Part shown: in pieces, positions 1 through 11,524 of the stretch
How the letters are laid out: each line of letters starts with the position of its first letter
How positions within the stretch are numbered: the first letter of the stretch is position 1
From: Molossus alvarezi
Lineage: Eukaryota > Chordata > Mammalia > Chiroptera > Molossidae
Direction of reading: 5' to 3'
Length of the DNA: 64,000 nt
Assembly: GCA_037176705.1 (NCBI GenBank)
Contig: CM073885.1
Location: forward strand, 163,050,290 to 163,114,289
Notes under the pieces: model-generated
Told to the model about the DNA's origin: nothing
The model's database searches: none
The model's input: only the letters and a program-made list of their open reading frames with translations
Translations under genes and position numbers: made by a program

Positions 1-3000
1 GTAAGGACATCAGAAACATAAGTAAAGACATAGAAACATTGAAAAACAAAAAAACAACAACAAAAAAAACAAGTAAAAATGAAGAATAACATAGCAGAAA
101 TTAAGAATACATTGGAAGGACTAACCAGCAGAGTAGAGGAAGCTGAGGACCCGATCCGTGAATTAGAAGACAGGGAAGAAAAAAATCAACCTATCAGAAC
201 ACCAAAAAAATAAAAAATAAATGAAAAAACAGGAAGACAGCTTAAGAGAACTAAGGGACAACTGAAAATGTAATTACATTCGCATCATAGGAGTCCCTGA
301 AGAAAAAAAAAAAGGCAAGGCTCAGAGAATGTACTAAAAGAAACACTGGCAGAAAACTTTTCTAATTTGGTGAAGGAAGAAATCATTCAAGTTCAAAAAG
401 CACAGAGAGCCCCAAGTAAGAAAAACCTAAATAGGCCAACACCAAGAAACATAGTAATTAAAATGCCAAAAATGAAAGACAAAAAGAGAATCCTAAGGGC
501 AGCAAGTGATAAGCAACAGGTTACCTATAAAGAAACCCATAAGGGGATACATGGATGTGCACATAACTAAAAGAAATTGAACTTTACACTTAAGATTTAT
601 GTTCTTTACTGTATATAAGATAGATCTTAATTAAAAATTTATGTTAAGGAAAGGACAGAAAGATATTAAGGTTAATGCATCACATTTAAGATAATGAGGA
701 AACCAGTGTGCCATTCGAGTTTCACTAAAAAAAAAAAAAAAAAAAAAAAAAGTGTTACAGACTCACACAAGATGAAAGTGAAGTAATGGAAATAAATCTT
801 CCAAGCTTATGGAAATGAAAAAATATCTGAGGTAGCAATACTCATAACTGATAAAACAAACTTCAAAATGAAGGCTGTAAGAAGTGACAAAGAAAGCCAC
901 TACATAATATTAAAAAGATTGATCCAACAAGAAGATATAACCAAAATAGGAGCACTAAAGCATATTAAAAAAATTTAAACATTCTGGAAGACTTTAATGG
1001 AGAGATTGATAGCAACACAATCATAGCAGGGGACTTCAACACCCCACTGTAATCACTGAATAGATCCTCTAGACAAAACATTAACAGGAATACAGACACC
1101 CTAAATGACTCACTAGATCGGATGGATTTAATTGATATTTATAATGATACCACAAAACTGCAGAATATACATTATTCTCAAGGGCACATGGGACATTCTC
1201 AAAGATAGACCACATGTTAAGACACAAACTAAGTCTCTACAAGTTCAAAAATACTGAAATCACATAAAGCATCCTCTCAGATCAGAATGGTATAAAACTA
1301 GAAATTAATTACAATAAAACACTCAAAAACATCAAACACATGGAGGCTAAATAGCATGTTATTAAACTATGAATGGGTAACCAAGATCAAGGGAGAAATA
1401 AAAAAAACTTCCTGGAATCAATAAAAATGAACACACAACAACACAAAATCTATGGGACACAGAGAAAGCAGTTCTGAGAAGGAAGTTCATAGCATTATAG
1501 TCCTACCTTAAGAAACAAAAAAATTTCTAATAGACTAACTCTTAAATTTAAAGAACAAAAAGGGAGCAAAAAACAAACAAAATACAAAATAGAAGGAAAG
1601 AAATATTAAAGATCAGAATGGAAATAAATAATATGGAGACAAAAAAAAAATTACAAAAGATCAATCAATGAAACCAAGACCTGTTTCTTTGAAAAGATAA
1701 ACAAGATTAATGAAACTTTAGCCAGATTAACCATGAAACAAAGAGAAAACACGCAAATAAACAAAATCAGAAATAAAAGTAACAACTGATACAACAGAAA
1801 TACAAAGTATTGTTAGAAAATACTATGAACAATTATTCAATGAAAAGTAAAAAACCTAGGAAAATAGACAAATTCCTAAAATCATACTGTCCTCTAAAAC
1901 TCAACCGGGAAGATCCTGAAAATCTGAATAGACCCAAAACAACTAAGGAAATTGAAGACATAATCAATAAACTCCCAGCAAACAAAAGCCCTGGTCCAGA
2001 AGGCTTCACAGAGGAATTTTACTGAACATTCAAAGAAGAACCAACCTCTATTCTCTTCAAACTATTCCAAAAACTTCAAGAGAAATGAAGACTACCCAGC
2101 TCTTTTTATGAGACCAGTATAATCCTAATTTCAAAACAAGATAAAGACACTACAAAGAAAAAAAATTAGAGGTCAATATCCCTGATGAACATATCTTCAA
2201 CAAGATATTAGCAAAGCAAATCCAGCAATATATTTAAAAAATTATTCACCACAACCAAGTGGGATTTTTCCCAGGGATGCAAGGCTGGTACAATATTTAC
2301 AAATTAATAAATGTGATACACCACATAAATAAAATAAAACATAAAAATCAAATGGTCCTATCAATAAATGGTGAAAAAGCATCTGACAAAATGCAGCACC
2401 CATTTCTGATCAAAATGATCAGCAAAGTGGGAATAGGGATCATACTGCAACATAATAAAGGCTATATATAACAAACCTATAGCCAACATCATACTCAATG
2501 GGCATAAACTAAAAACATTTCCCTTAAGACAGGAACAAGACAGGGATGTCCACTTTCACCACCCTTATTTTACATAGTACTGGAAATCTTAGCCACAGCT
2601 ATCAGACAAGAAGGAAAAATAAACAGCATCCAAATTTGAAAGTAGAAAGCAAAACTGTCATTATTCACAGATGACATGATATTGTACACAAAAAACCCTA
2701 AGGACTCTAAAAAAAATAAAACTACTAGATTTAATAAATAAATTTGTTCAAGTAGCAGGATACAAAATTAACATCCAGAAATTAAATGGCATTCTTATAC
2801 ACCAATAATAAACACTCAGAAAGAGAAAGTAAATAAATAATCCTATTTAAAACTGCAACATGAAAATTATGATATGTAGGAATATACTTAACCAAGGAAG
2901 TAAAAGACCTGTTCTCAGAAAACTACAGAAAATTAAAAAAAAAAAAAATTGAGAAAGATATTTTAAAAAGTGAAAGCACCCTGGCCAGTTTTGCTTAGTG

Positions 3001-4903
3001 GTTAGAGCGCCGGCCTGCGGTCCAGAGAGACCCAGGTTCGGTTCCTGCTAAGGGCGCATAAATTGGTTGCAGTTTGTTCCCGGTCCTGGTTGGTCCTGCG
3101 GGTGGCAGCCACTCGATTTGTCCCTTTCAGGTCAATGTTTCTCTCTCTCTTCCTCTCCCTCTCACTTCTGTCTGAAAAAAAAAAAAAAGTAAAAATGTAC
3201 TCAAGTGAGGATTAAAAAAAAAAAAGTGGAACCATATGCAATGTTCATGAATTGAAAGAATCAACATCATTAAAATGTTTATCCTACCCAAAGCAATTTA
3301 CAGATTGAATGCAGTCCCTATTAAAGAACCAAAGACATATTTCACAGATCTAGAATACTCCAAAAGTTTATATAGAATCAAAAGACTCCAAATAACCACA
3401 GCAATCTTGAAAAAAGAAGAACAAAGTGGGAAGGACCACAATACCAGATATGAAATTATACTACAAAGCAATCATAATCAACACTGCCTGATACTGGCAC
3501 AAGAACAAGCATATAGATCAATAGAAAAGAATAGACAACCCAGAAATCAAAACAACACATTATGCTCAATTAATTTTTGACAGAAGAGGCAAGAGCATAC
3601 AGTGGAGTAAAGACAGCCTCTTTAATAAATGGTGTTGGAAAAATTGGACAGCTACATGCAAAAAAATGAAACTACACCATCGACTTACACCGTACACAAG
3701 AATAAACTCAAAATCAATAAAAGATTTAAATGTGACTCATGAATCCATAAAAATCCTAGAAAAAAATGTAGGCAACCAAATTTCAGACATTATACGCAGA
3801 ATTTTCATGGATACATCTCTTAAGGCAACAGAAACAAAGGAGAAAATGAACACATGGGACTACATCAAACTCAAAAGCTTCTGCACAGCGAAAGATACAA
3901 TCATCAAAATGGAAAGGCAACCCACTGTATGGAAAGCATAATTGCCAATGATACATCAGATAAGCGGTTAATTTCCAATATATATAAAGTGCTCTTACAA
4001 CTCAACAAAAGGAAGACAAAGAACCCAATTAAAAAATGGGCAGAGGAACTAAATAGACACCTCTCCAAACAGGTCATACAAATGGCTAAGAGACATATGA
4101 AGAAATACTCAACATCACTAATCATCAGAGACATGCAAATTAAAACAACAATGAGGTAACACCTCACACCTGTCAGAATGGCCGCCATCAACAAATCATC
4201 AACAAGTATTGGTGAGGGTGTGGAGAAAAGGGGACTCTAGTACACTGCTGGTGGGAATAGAGACTGGTGCAGCCACTATGGAAAACAATATGGTGTCACC
4301 TCAAAAAATTAAATATTGAACTGCCATTTGACCCAGTGATCTCACTTTTCGAAACATACCCCAAGAAGCCTGAAACACCAATCCAAAGAAATATATGTAC
4401 CCCATGTTTGTAGCAGCACTATTTTACAATAGCTAAGATCTGGACACAGCCCAAGTGTCCATCAGTAGACGAACAGATCAAAAAGAGGTGGTACATATAC
4501 ACAATGGAGTACTATGCAGTGGTAAGAAAGAAAGATCTCCTATCCTTTGAGACAACATGCAGGGACCTGGACAGTATCATCCTAAGCAAAACAAGCCCAA
4601 CAGAGAAAGACAAGTATCATATGATCTCATTATTTGTGGAATATAATGAACATAACAGTCTGAGGAATGGGGTAGTCCCAGAGACATGGAAGTGGGGTAC
4701 AGACTGACAATCACCAGAAAAGGGGATGGTGGGAGGGAGATAAACCACAGAACATATATGCATGTATGCATGAACAATGGACATGGAGAACAAAGCTGGG
4801 GACAGGGTGGGAAGGGGGGGACGGAGGAATGAGTGAGGGGAAAAAGTAGAAGCATCTGTAACAGAAATTAATTAAATAATAAATAAGTAAATAAATAAAT
4901 AAA
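1..4903 (+). mobile_element. LINE-1 element A (5' end outside the window)
   Basis: Plus-strand L1 whose order is ORF1 coiled-coil debris (from 1), ORF1 C-terminal part (367-570), ORF2 endonuclease remnants (about 780-1400), reverse transcriptase (about 1900-2800) and ORF2 C-terminus with 3' UTR (3230-4903). The RT active-site region near 2650-2700 reads FTDD instead of the usual FADD, and many frameshifts and stops make it inactive. A Ves SINE splits it at 2981-3224. The 3' end is a TAAATAAATA-type tail that joins directly to the inverted arm starting at 4904. The same subfamily recurs as elements B, C and D. The assignment is secure; exact subfamily is not. Confidence 0.93.
2981..3224 (+). 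mobile_element. Ves SINE, long-tail type, inside L1 A
   Basis: tRNA-like head (GGTTAGAGCGCCGGCCTGCGG, B-box-like GGTTCGGTTCC), TCTCTC tract and a tail resembling the ...TGTCCTCGGGTGAGGATAAA type. Flanked by imperfect duplications of AAAAAGTGRAA, consistent with target-primed insertion into ORF2 of the L1. Confidence 0.9.
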
Positions 4904-5172
4904 AATATTACTCTGGCTCTTCCTACACCCCTCTTTGTATTGGGGTATACTGAAGCTCACTCTTGCTATACTCACCAATAAATTCTAAAATCTCTTCCTT
5001 CCCTAGCAGAGCGCAGATGGGTAAGTTTTGGGTATTTGTTTCTCCTAAAACTTACCCAAAAACAGCCCTTGGACATCCTGGATCTCAAGGCAAGGAGGGG
5101 CGGGGCAGGAGGATCCCCAACACCCAGGACTATTTATAACAGGATCCACCCTAGGAGTGGCGCCCAGACTCC
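4904..5172. repeat. Inverted repeat arm A
   Basis: Non-L1 sequence immediately after the L1 A 3' tail. Its reverse complement recurs at 13949-14226, where it again abuts an L1 3' end. By eye the arms are well over 90% identical, with two short indels (a 4-base extra in arm A near 5042, about 10 extra bases in arm B near 14050-14060). It contains an AATAAA-like stretch and a TTATAA motif, so an LTR-like or promoter origin is possible but unproven. The arm ends about 15 bases from a splice donor of the PTPRC-like copy. Confidence 0.85.
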
Positions 5173-5186
5173 ATGAGGGCCCTTAC

Positions 5187-5344
5187 CTGCAGTGCACCAG
5201 CACCGGGCCGCTGAAAAAGTTGCTGAAGGCGTTGATCCTCCTGCGCAGCTTGAGGAGCAGGCGGGGGTCCTCAGGCACCCCATGGTCCGGCCAGCTGGTG
5301 AACTGAATGTGGGTCATCTCCCTTCCGCTCGTTTTTTCTTTTTT
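5187..5344 (-). pseudogene. PTPRC: PTPRC-like exon h (WPD loop to active-site HC), intact frame
   Basis: A 158-base exon with CTAG acceptor and CAG|GTAAGG donor, fully open. It reads [18 protein letters not shown], then PDHGVPED (the catalytic WPD loop), then LLLKLRRR and [13 protein letters not shown], stopping at the catalytic Cys codon junction. The following exon (P-loop GVGRTG) is not in the window: about 15 bases into the intron the sequence passes into inverted arm A. This best-preserved exon anchors the CD45 assignment. Confidence 0.93.
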
Positions 5345-5469
5345 CTAGTCAAGAGACAATATGTTCTTTGAGCTGATTTTTATTTCAAAGCATACTTCCT
5401 GACATGAGTGGGGGGACCAGTACAAACAGCTCCCCACACCACACTTCTTTCAGCCACGGTTCCAGCATC

Positions 5470-5693
5470 TTTTCTTATTTCTTTCTTTCTTTTTTATTGA
5501 TTTTAGAGAGAGAGGAAGGGAGAGGGAGAGAGAGATAGAAACAATGATGAGAGAGAACATCGACTGGCCGCGTCCTGCATGCCCCTCCATGGGGATCAGG
5601 CCCACAACCTGGGCATGTGCCCTGACTGGGAATCAAACCAGCAACCTCTTGGTGCAGGGTCGACACTCAGCCACTGAGCCACACCAGCCGGGC
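5470..5693 (-). mobile_element. Ves SINE, classic short-tail type, in PTPRC-like intron
   Basis: Reverse-complement Ves: tail ATTGATTTTAGAGAG side first, head AGCCACTGAGCCACACCAGCCGG last at about 5690. Confidence 0.92.
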
Positions 5694-6223
5694 TCCAGTC
5701 TCTCTTCTAACCAGTCACCATGATACCAGGCGGGACCAGCAGGGGCCAACCTGTCAGCAGATACTGAGCAGGAAGGTAACGGAGGCGCGCAGAAGTGTCG
5801 CTAGAACTGCTGGGGATTTTTACGCCACTGAGTCAGAACCAAACAAACAGACAAAGACAAAGACATGGGGCTGGTGGGTGGGTGTGAGAGAGAAGGTGGA
5901 GGCCGTTCTCAGAGCTGATTGGCCAGCCAGCAAACAGGACTCTGGTTCTGAAGAAAGTCTGACTAGTGATTTGATTAAACTCTACTCCCTAGGCTCACTC
6001 ATCTTGGAAATGTCAACTGTGGACAGAGCACAGAGGCAAGTCAGCCCAGATAACAACTGTGATGGTCCCAGTGTGATGGTACCCGCGAGAGGCCGTGGAC
6101 ACCACAGTTCTCTGCAGGTGTGAGGAGGAACCACCTACATTTAGATAATGGAAGAAGCAACCCTCCGTTGGTTATCCTGTTCTGATAGGTAGTGACTACG
6201 TGAGTTAAGAATAGGAACGTCAA

Positions 6224-6441
6224 GCCTGGCCGGTGTGGCTCAGTGGTTGAGTGTTGACCCATGCACCAAGAGGTTGCTGGTTCGATTCCTGGTCAGGGCA
6301 CATGCCCAGGTTGTGGGCCCAATCCCCAGTGGGGGAGCGTGTAGGAGGCGGCCAATAGATGTTCTTTCTCATCAATGTTTTTGTCTCTCTCTCCCTCTCC
6401 CTTTCTTTCTCTTTAAAATCAATAAAGAAATAAAAACTAAA
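6224..6441 (+). mobile_element. Ves SINE, classic type
   Basis: CCTGGCCGGTGTGGCTCAGTGGTTGAG head, GGTTCGATTCC B box, CTCTCTCTCC tract and AAAATCAATAAAGAAATAAA tail, in the PTPRC-like copy. Confidence 0.93.
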
Positions 6442-6799
6442 AAAAAAGAAAAGGAACAGGAACGTCATACTAGTCAATGTAACCAGACTGGCATTGACCA
6501 CATGGAGCCTTCATAGCCCATCCCTCACATGAACCATGGGTTGGGGTTTTCCCCAGCCTTCCGTGCGTGTAACAACTAGGGGGGACCATGAAAACCCTCA
6601 GAGACCTTGGGATAAATACACAATTGGTGTTTTCTGAATTGCAGAAAATACACTTGGAAAGGATGGAAATACAACTTAAATGACTCAAAACCCTTCAAAT
6701 GAGTGGAATTCAGAGAAAATTTCAACCCTATCTGGAAAGACCTCTATTTGTAACAGAGTTATTAAGATATTTTCACATACACTACAATTCTCTCATTGA

Positions 6800-7035
6800 A
6801 AGTGTAAGTTCTTTTATTAGACTGAGTTGTGAAATCATCACCTCTATCAAAGTATAGGACATTTCCCCCCAAAAAACTCTCCCTGATTTAGCTGTCATCC
6901 CAAAGTGTGCTCTTTCCCCTCAGTCCTGAGCAATCACTAACCAACTTTCTGTCTATAGATTCCCCTGTTCAGGACATTTCATAAGTGAAATCGTATTCAT
7001 GTGTGAAACCTCCATCTCAATTCTGAGTTAAGGCC
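6800..7035 (-). mobile_element. Ancient L1M-type fragment
   Basis: The stretch with CAATCACTAACCAACTTTCTGTCT and AGGACATTTCATA...GAATC resembles the reverse complement of the old mammalian L1M 3' region. Diverged, with no open frame. The rest of 6442-8198 outside the exons shows no other recognisable element. Confidence 0.5.
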
Positions 7036-7462
7036 ACATGGGTAGTTTTCTGAATTAAACCTTTTATCTCTGCTACCTGGAACTTGGTACTTTTTACAGT
7101 AACCTCTCATTGCGCCTCATATATAAATATCCTTTCAATGGTGATAGACCCATTGAGAACAGTGACCACTCTGTCATTCATTCAGTAAGTCAGTCATCCA
7201 TTCGGCATGCTCCATGAACTTTTTTCTCTGCACTCAGAGAGTCGGCATCGTTAATACTTATGATGTGACTCAGACAAACTACTTTCACCACTGAACTTGA
7301 CCCCGTTGGCTTGTGTTATTGTTCCAACCCAACTTTTCCTCCTGCCGGTCATTAAAAATCAGTTCTCCCAGGAATAGTGTCATTTCTCACACTGAATAGT
7401 CTGCAATTGTATTTTTGGACAAACAGTATGAAAATAAAAAGGACTGAATAAAATAAACTTGC

Positions 7463-7574
7463 GTTTGTGATGGTGAACTTCTGAATGATGTAATCCAGGC
7501 ACATCTTGTACTTGGTGGCCTCCATACCTCCAGCTGCCTTCTTCCATGGACGGCCAGTATTCTGCACACTTGTT
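7463..7574 (-). pseudogene. PTPRC: PTPRC-like exon g (NKCAEYWPSMEEG)
   Basis: Starts after CCATAG with NKCAEYWPSMEEG in one frame. A net loss of about 14 bases follows, after which DYIIQKFTITN is read in another frame. The donor is GC (AAC|GCAAGT) rather than GT. The frameshift would destroy the phosphatase core even without the nonsense codons. Confidence 0.9.
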
Positions 7575-8198
7575 CTATGGTTTAAAAATCATGAATAATC
7601 CTGGTTTTCCACTGAAGCAATTTTGTTTATTAAACATTCTTTAAACAAAAGCATTAAAATAAAAAACGTAGTGGTCGGAAATTTGGAACACATTAGTATA
7701 CTCATTTCGAGGCACGTATCACTTTGAGCCGGAACATGTCCTGAGGATTTTCTTCCTACGACCCAGCACAGGGATGGCCTCTTTGGGGTTCGCTGACCGC
7801 TGTGGCGGCCTGAGGTTCATTTCAGGTGGGGGATGGGGACATGGATGAGCACCCGCCTGCTCAAGGTCAGTTCTGGTTCAAGTATTCACACGGTACTTGT
7901 GAATTGGCTCCTAGAAATGTGCTGAACTTATAATAATATTGCAAAGACGTAGGAATCAAATTTAAGTCCAGCAGGTAAGCAGAAACGCCTACATTTCACT
8001 CATAGGTACATATGAGAATACAGGTGCTCATTTTACTTTTGTACATGTCTGCAAAATTTCAACCCAGTGTTACTCTGGTTAAAATGGGGACCCCCCTCTC
8101 TTAGTCATCAAGCACACATATGTGGCTTTTGGAAATGCTGTTCAACACTCTCTTTTCCCAGCCTCAACCTCCACCCGTGGAATCTCCCAGGGCCTTAC

Positions 8199-8318
<120 letters not shown>

Positions 8319-8389
8319 CTAAGACATACCGTCTTTGAAGTGCTGTAAGACAATGTCCCAGAAGAAGACCAAACTGCCTGGTAGATTAC

Positions 8390-8426
8390 CTTGAGCAGTG
8401 ATGTATTTCCTGGGCATGGAAAAGGG
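8390..8426 (-). pseudogene. PTPRC: PTPRC-like exon e (PRKYITAQ)
   Basis: Thirty-seven bases correspond to the short GFKEPRKYIAAQ exon. The 3' part PRKYITAQ is clear and the donor is AAG|GTAATC, but the first four residues are diverged and no AG is found at the expected acceptor position (CC there). A cryptic AG ten-odd residues in (before GAAATAC) is the alternative. Confidence 0.75.
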
Positions 8427-8964
8427 GGTGTCAGACGAAGTTGCTGCAGGGCCACTGCTTCTCCCTGTGGGGTGCCCTGGCATTTTTGATTGCATGGGGA
8501 TTTACCATCAAGACTCAAGGCTTCTGTGCATCTTTGCTCTACACGCAAAACAATGAAAAAAACTAGCCTTCAGTCTAGTCAAAACATCCCAGATAAAATA
8601 GTTTAGGTAAATGAAAGATGGTTCAGAAGAGTGTGACTACTGTGTTAAGATTTTGGGGAAAGGGAGAGATAACATATTTGGGTGTTTCATGTGTGTGGAC
8701 AAAGACACTCTGGCTGGGTAAATAAGAGGCAACATCTCTGATGGGAGGGCGTTGGGCAAAGGGTGGGAGGAACATTTTGCCAGTCTCTCTATAAATTTAG
8801 ACTGCTTCCAATGTTTAAATCTGTGTGATGTATTACTTATTTAACAATTACAGAGTAAATTACACTTTTAATTGTTTTGGAAAAATTCCCATGCACGATA
8901 TTTGTTTTACAATAAATAGAATGAGTGGGTGATCTGGACCAATGAAGGCAACCCTGGTGATAAG

Positions 8965-9085
8965 CAATGTGACCGTTTGGAGTCAGGCAGGCCTGGGCTT
9001 GAATCCTACTCAGGCCTTTACTAGTGGAACCAGGACAAGGTAACTAAATAGCCAGAGTCCTCCAGTCCTCACCTCTACATTGATA
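8965..9085 (+). mobile_element. MIR SINE relic
   Basis: GGAGTCAGGCAGGCCTGGGCTTGAATCC is the MIR core tRNA-like motif, followed by weak similarity to the GTGACCTTGGGCAAG region. Old and diverged. Confidence 0.5.
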
Positions 9086-9135
9086 GCGCACATGGCCGGG
9101 ACAAATGTGGGCTCTTATAAAGAAATGCCTGCATT

Positions 9136-9326
9136 GTCTGGCTGGTGTGGCTCAGTGGCTGAGCATCAACCCACGCACCAAGAGGTCATCGGTTGGATTC
9201 CTGATCCCCAGTGAGGGGCATGCAGGAGGCAGCCAATCGATGTTCTCTCTCATAGATGTTTCTATCTCTCTCTCCCTCTCACTTCCTCTCTCTCTAAAAT
9301 TAATAAAGGAAAAAAAAAAAAAACAT
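9136..9326 (+). mobile_element. Ves SINE, classic type
   Basis: CTGGCTGGTGTGGCTCAGTGGCTGAGC head, internal part shortened, AAAATTAATAAAGGAAAAAA tail. Confidence 0.92.
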
Positions 9327-9619
9327 ACATAGACCATTTACTCTAATATCCTGGGTGCCAGAGTGTTTTGATCCATATCATCATTTTATTTGTAGAGGAA
9401 AACCCTATGTTATACATAGTACCAACAACAAATAATAAGCAACTCTTCTTGCAACTACTAGTGATGTTGCTGTTTGCCGCAGTGATGTTACAGGCTTACT
9501 TCAAAGCATCTCTAGCCCTATCTGTAAAATTTTGAGAAGACAAAGAAGGGACTCAGTGCAATCAACTCAGAACAAACGGGGATGATATGAAATCACGGGG
9601 CAGTTAGCATTTTACTCAC

Positions 9620-9696
9620 ATCAATGTAGTTGGCATTTATATAGCTTGACCCTGCGTCTCCATTTTTCTCAGACAGCTCAACACAGTTATAGTCAT
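9620..9696 (-). pseudogene. PTPRC: PTPRC-like exon d ([15 protein letters not shown])
   Basis: A 77-base exon with CCAG acceptor and GTGAGT donor. Length equals the expected exon length and the frame is open: [16 protein letters not shown] then SYINANYID. The family has Arg where Cys stands (a CpG-type change). It encodes the start of phosphatase domain 1, the pTyr-loop NYINASYIDG region. Confidence 0.9.
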
Positions 9697-9787
9697 CTGG
9701 CCAAAGAAAAGAAGTACAAGTCAGTGTGACAGCGGAGAACCAGAGAGCCCCGTGCGTCTGGAAAGCCTGCACTCAACGGGGACTCAC

Positions 9788-9879
9788 CGGGGAGGATGTC
9801 AATCAACATGGCGGTTCTTATTCTGGTTGGAGGATTTTCAAGCCTCCTTGGAGAACTTGCTGAACACGCATGGGATTCT
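9788..9879 (-). pseudogene. PTPRC: PTPRC-like exon c (IPCVFSKF...NQNKNRHV)
   Basis: CAG acceptor (9880-9882) and GTGAGT donor (from 9787) are intact. Coding lesions: loss of one codon in SKFPIKEA, TGA at 9838-9840 in place of Arg, and a 4-base insertion near 9800-9804 that shifts frame before DILP. The NQNKNR block identifies it. Confidence 0.9.
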
Positions 9880-10204
9880 CTGCAAGACACAAAGACCCCC
9901 GGGGTCACAGCAGGTTCAAGGAGGACAGTTTCCTCCTCATCAGTGATTATTTCATGGAAGAGACAGCCTGTTCCGTGCTTCCTTTACGCTGATGGAGAGG
10001 CTGTGTGGGGGTCACACAGTGAACATGAAGGAACTGTGCAGAAAGCGTTTTAAAAAAAGTGAAGGGTGGACTACTTTGAGAATATATTCTGGGTGACAGG
10101 AAATTGAGAATTAATTGCTCTACCACTTTAAAATTCATTGAAAATACCGTAATAGTGGAGTAACTCCATCTGGTGTCAGATGGGAACCAGATTTATCAGG
10201 ATGG

Positions 10205-10525
10205 TCATAGAGTAAGTTACATAACAGTCTGATCATGGAGTTCTACCCCTGAAATGAATACAATGTTGCACATCAACTGTACTGTAAAATTTTTTAAAAA
10301 GGAAAACAAACAGATAAAAACTCATAGACATAGACAACAGTATAGTGGTGACCAGAGGGAAGGGGGTTGGGGGCAGTAAAGGGTCAAATATAGGGTGATG
10401 GGAGAAGATTTGACTGTGGGTGATGGGCACATAATGCAATGTACAAATCATGTATCATAGAACTGTGCATTTGAAAACTACATCATTCTATAACTGTCAT
10501 TAAATTTGGTAAAAAATAAATAATA
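10205..10525 (+). mobile_element. Probable old L1 3' UTR fragment
   Basis: GAAATGAATACAATGTTGCACATCAA and GTATCATAGAACTGTGCATTTGAAA are typical of the 3' UTR of old laurasiatherian/L1M-type elements. Assignment is by resemblance only. Confidence 0.4.
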
Positions 10526-10812
10526 CTCAAAAACAAAAAAACACATAGTTGGATGATGACTGAGAATCCAAGGACCAAAGCAAACAAGTAGGTTTTGTGA
10601 CACAATTTCATAGCACGTATTAACACAATGAACCATTGTTCTGGAATGTTGACTAGTTCCCTGTCCCTGAGTCTCTCTTCCGGTGTATCGATTTCTGCTA
10701 AGAATATCTGCTTTGATGATGTTGTGATATGTAGGATACATTATATACTTCAATTGCATTTGTCTTGACAGTTGAGTAAAATTTCCCCTCGTGTACCAAG
10801 GAGAGCACCTAC

Positions 10813-10920
10813 CTGAAATTCAGCCAGAAAAAGTCATCCTTCCTCAGCAATCTTTCTCTTGCAAGTTTCCAACAAGTCTGCATGGATTGGTTCTACATTC
10901 ATCAGCTGTTTCTCATCATC
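10813..10920 (-). pseudogene. PTPRC: PTPRC-like exon b ([11 protein letters not shown]...LAEFQ)
   Basis: Reads [15 protein letters not shown], then one residue shorter than the family (one of I-L-L missing), then KRKIA and EFQ before a good donor (CAG|GTAGGT at 10812). TGA at 10834-10836 replaces the Arg of the EGRLFLAEFQ segment. The acceptor boundary is unclear: the only AG overlaps the first codon. Encodes the wedge-like segment before phosphatase domain 1. Confidence 0.88.
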
Positions 10921-11110
10921 TTTAAGCAGATTAAAGAGTCTGTGTTATGTGTCTCTTTTAAACACAAGTCATTCAATGTACATCTTGGATTTAATCCTTG
11001 CTGATTTGTAAAAAAACGTAAGCTTTGTCATTACATCAACAGAGGAGGTCCAGGTTAGATAAGAAGTACTGAATTCTTACTTAAAATGAATGGATTCAAA
11101 TGCATGCGCA

Positions 11111-11112
<2 letters not shown>

Positions 11113-11155
<43 letters not shown>
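11113..11155 (+). repeat. (TG)n microsatellite
   Basis: About twenty uninterrupted TG dinucleotides between PTPRC-like exons a and b, followed by a G-rich stretch. Confidence 0.97.
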
Positions 11156-11204
11156 TGGGGGGAGGGGGGAAAATTCATCAGTTAAAAAATAGGCATATTT
11201 ACCC

Positions 11205-11237
11205 CTTACAACGAGTTCTTGTTGTTCATCTAAATTG
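11205..11237 (-). pseudogene. PTPRC: PTPRC-like exon a (NLDEQQELV, juxtamembrane)
   Basis: A 33-base exon with polypyrimidine tract and CAG acceptor (11238-11240), reading NLDEQQELVV. The family has Glu where the last Val stands. The donor reads AAG|GGGTAA, displaced from the expected GTAA by two extra G bases, so normal splicing here is doubtful. An L1 fold-back lies just upstream (11285-12100). Confidence 0.8.
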
Positions 11238-11284
11238 CTGTAAAAACAAAAAAAGTAAGTCTTTATTCTTTTTTTTCCTTCTTT

Positions 11285-11524
11285 TTTAATTTAATTAATT
11301 TATTTTTGTTACAGATGTTTCTTTTCCCCCCACTGATTCCTCCCTCCTCCTCCCTCCCCGCCCTCTCCCCAGCTTTGTTGTCCATGTCCACTGTTCATGC
11401 ATACATGCTTATAAGATCTGTGGTTTATCTCTCCCCCATGACCCCCTATTCTGGGGATTGTCAGTCTGTACCCCACTTCACATATCTGGGACTACCCCAT
11501 TCCTCAGACTATTATGTTTATTAT
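11285..11524 (-). mobile_element. L1 3' UTR fragment, minus strand (fold-back arm)
   Basis: Reverse complement of the L1 3' UTR, from TTTTTGTTACAGATGTTTC to ...GACTATTATGTTTATTATA, where it joins a plus-strand L1 piece without spacer. Confidence 0.85.

Noticed and set aside
2985..3060. tRNA gene-like A/B boxes in SINE heads
   Set aside because: They belong to Ves SINEs; there is no intact cloverleaf or anticodon stem, so no tRNA gene is called.
4904..5172. 3' transduction by L1 as origin of the inverted arms
   Set aside because: A transduced flank should end in a second poly(A) tail; neither arm does.
7690..7830. Possible retropseudogene fragment between PTPRC-like exons f and g
   Set aside because: A slightly GC-richer patch reads as short peptide-like stretches, but nothing recognisable and no poly(A) or duplications.
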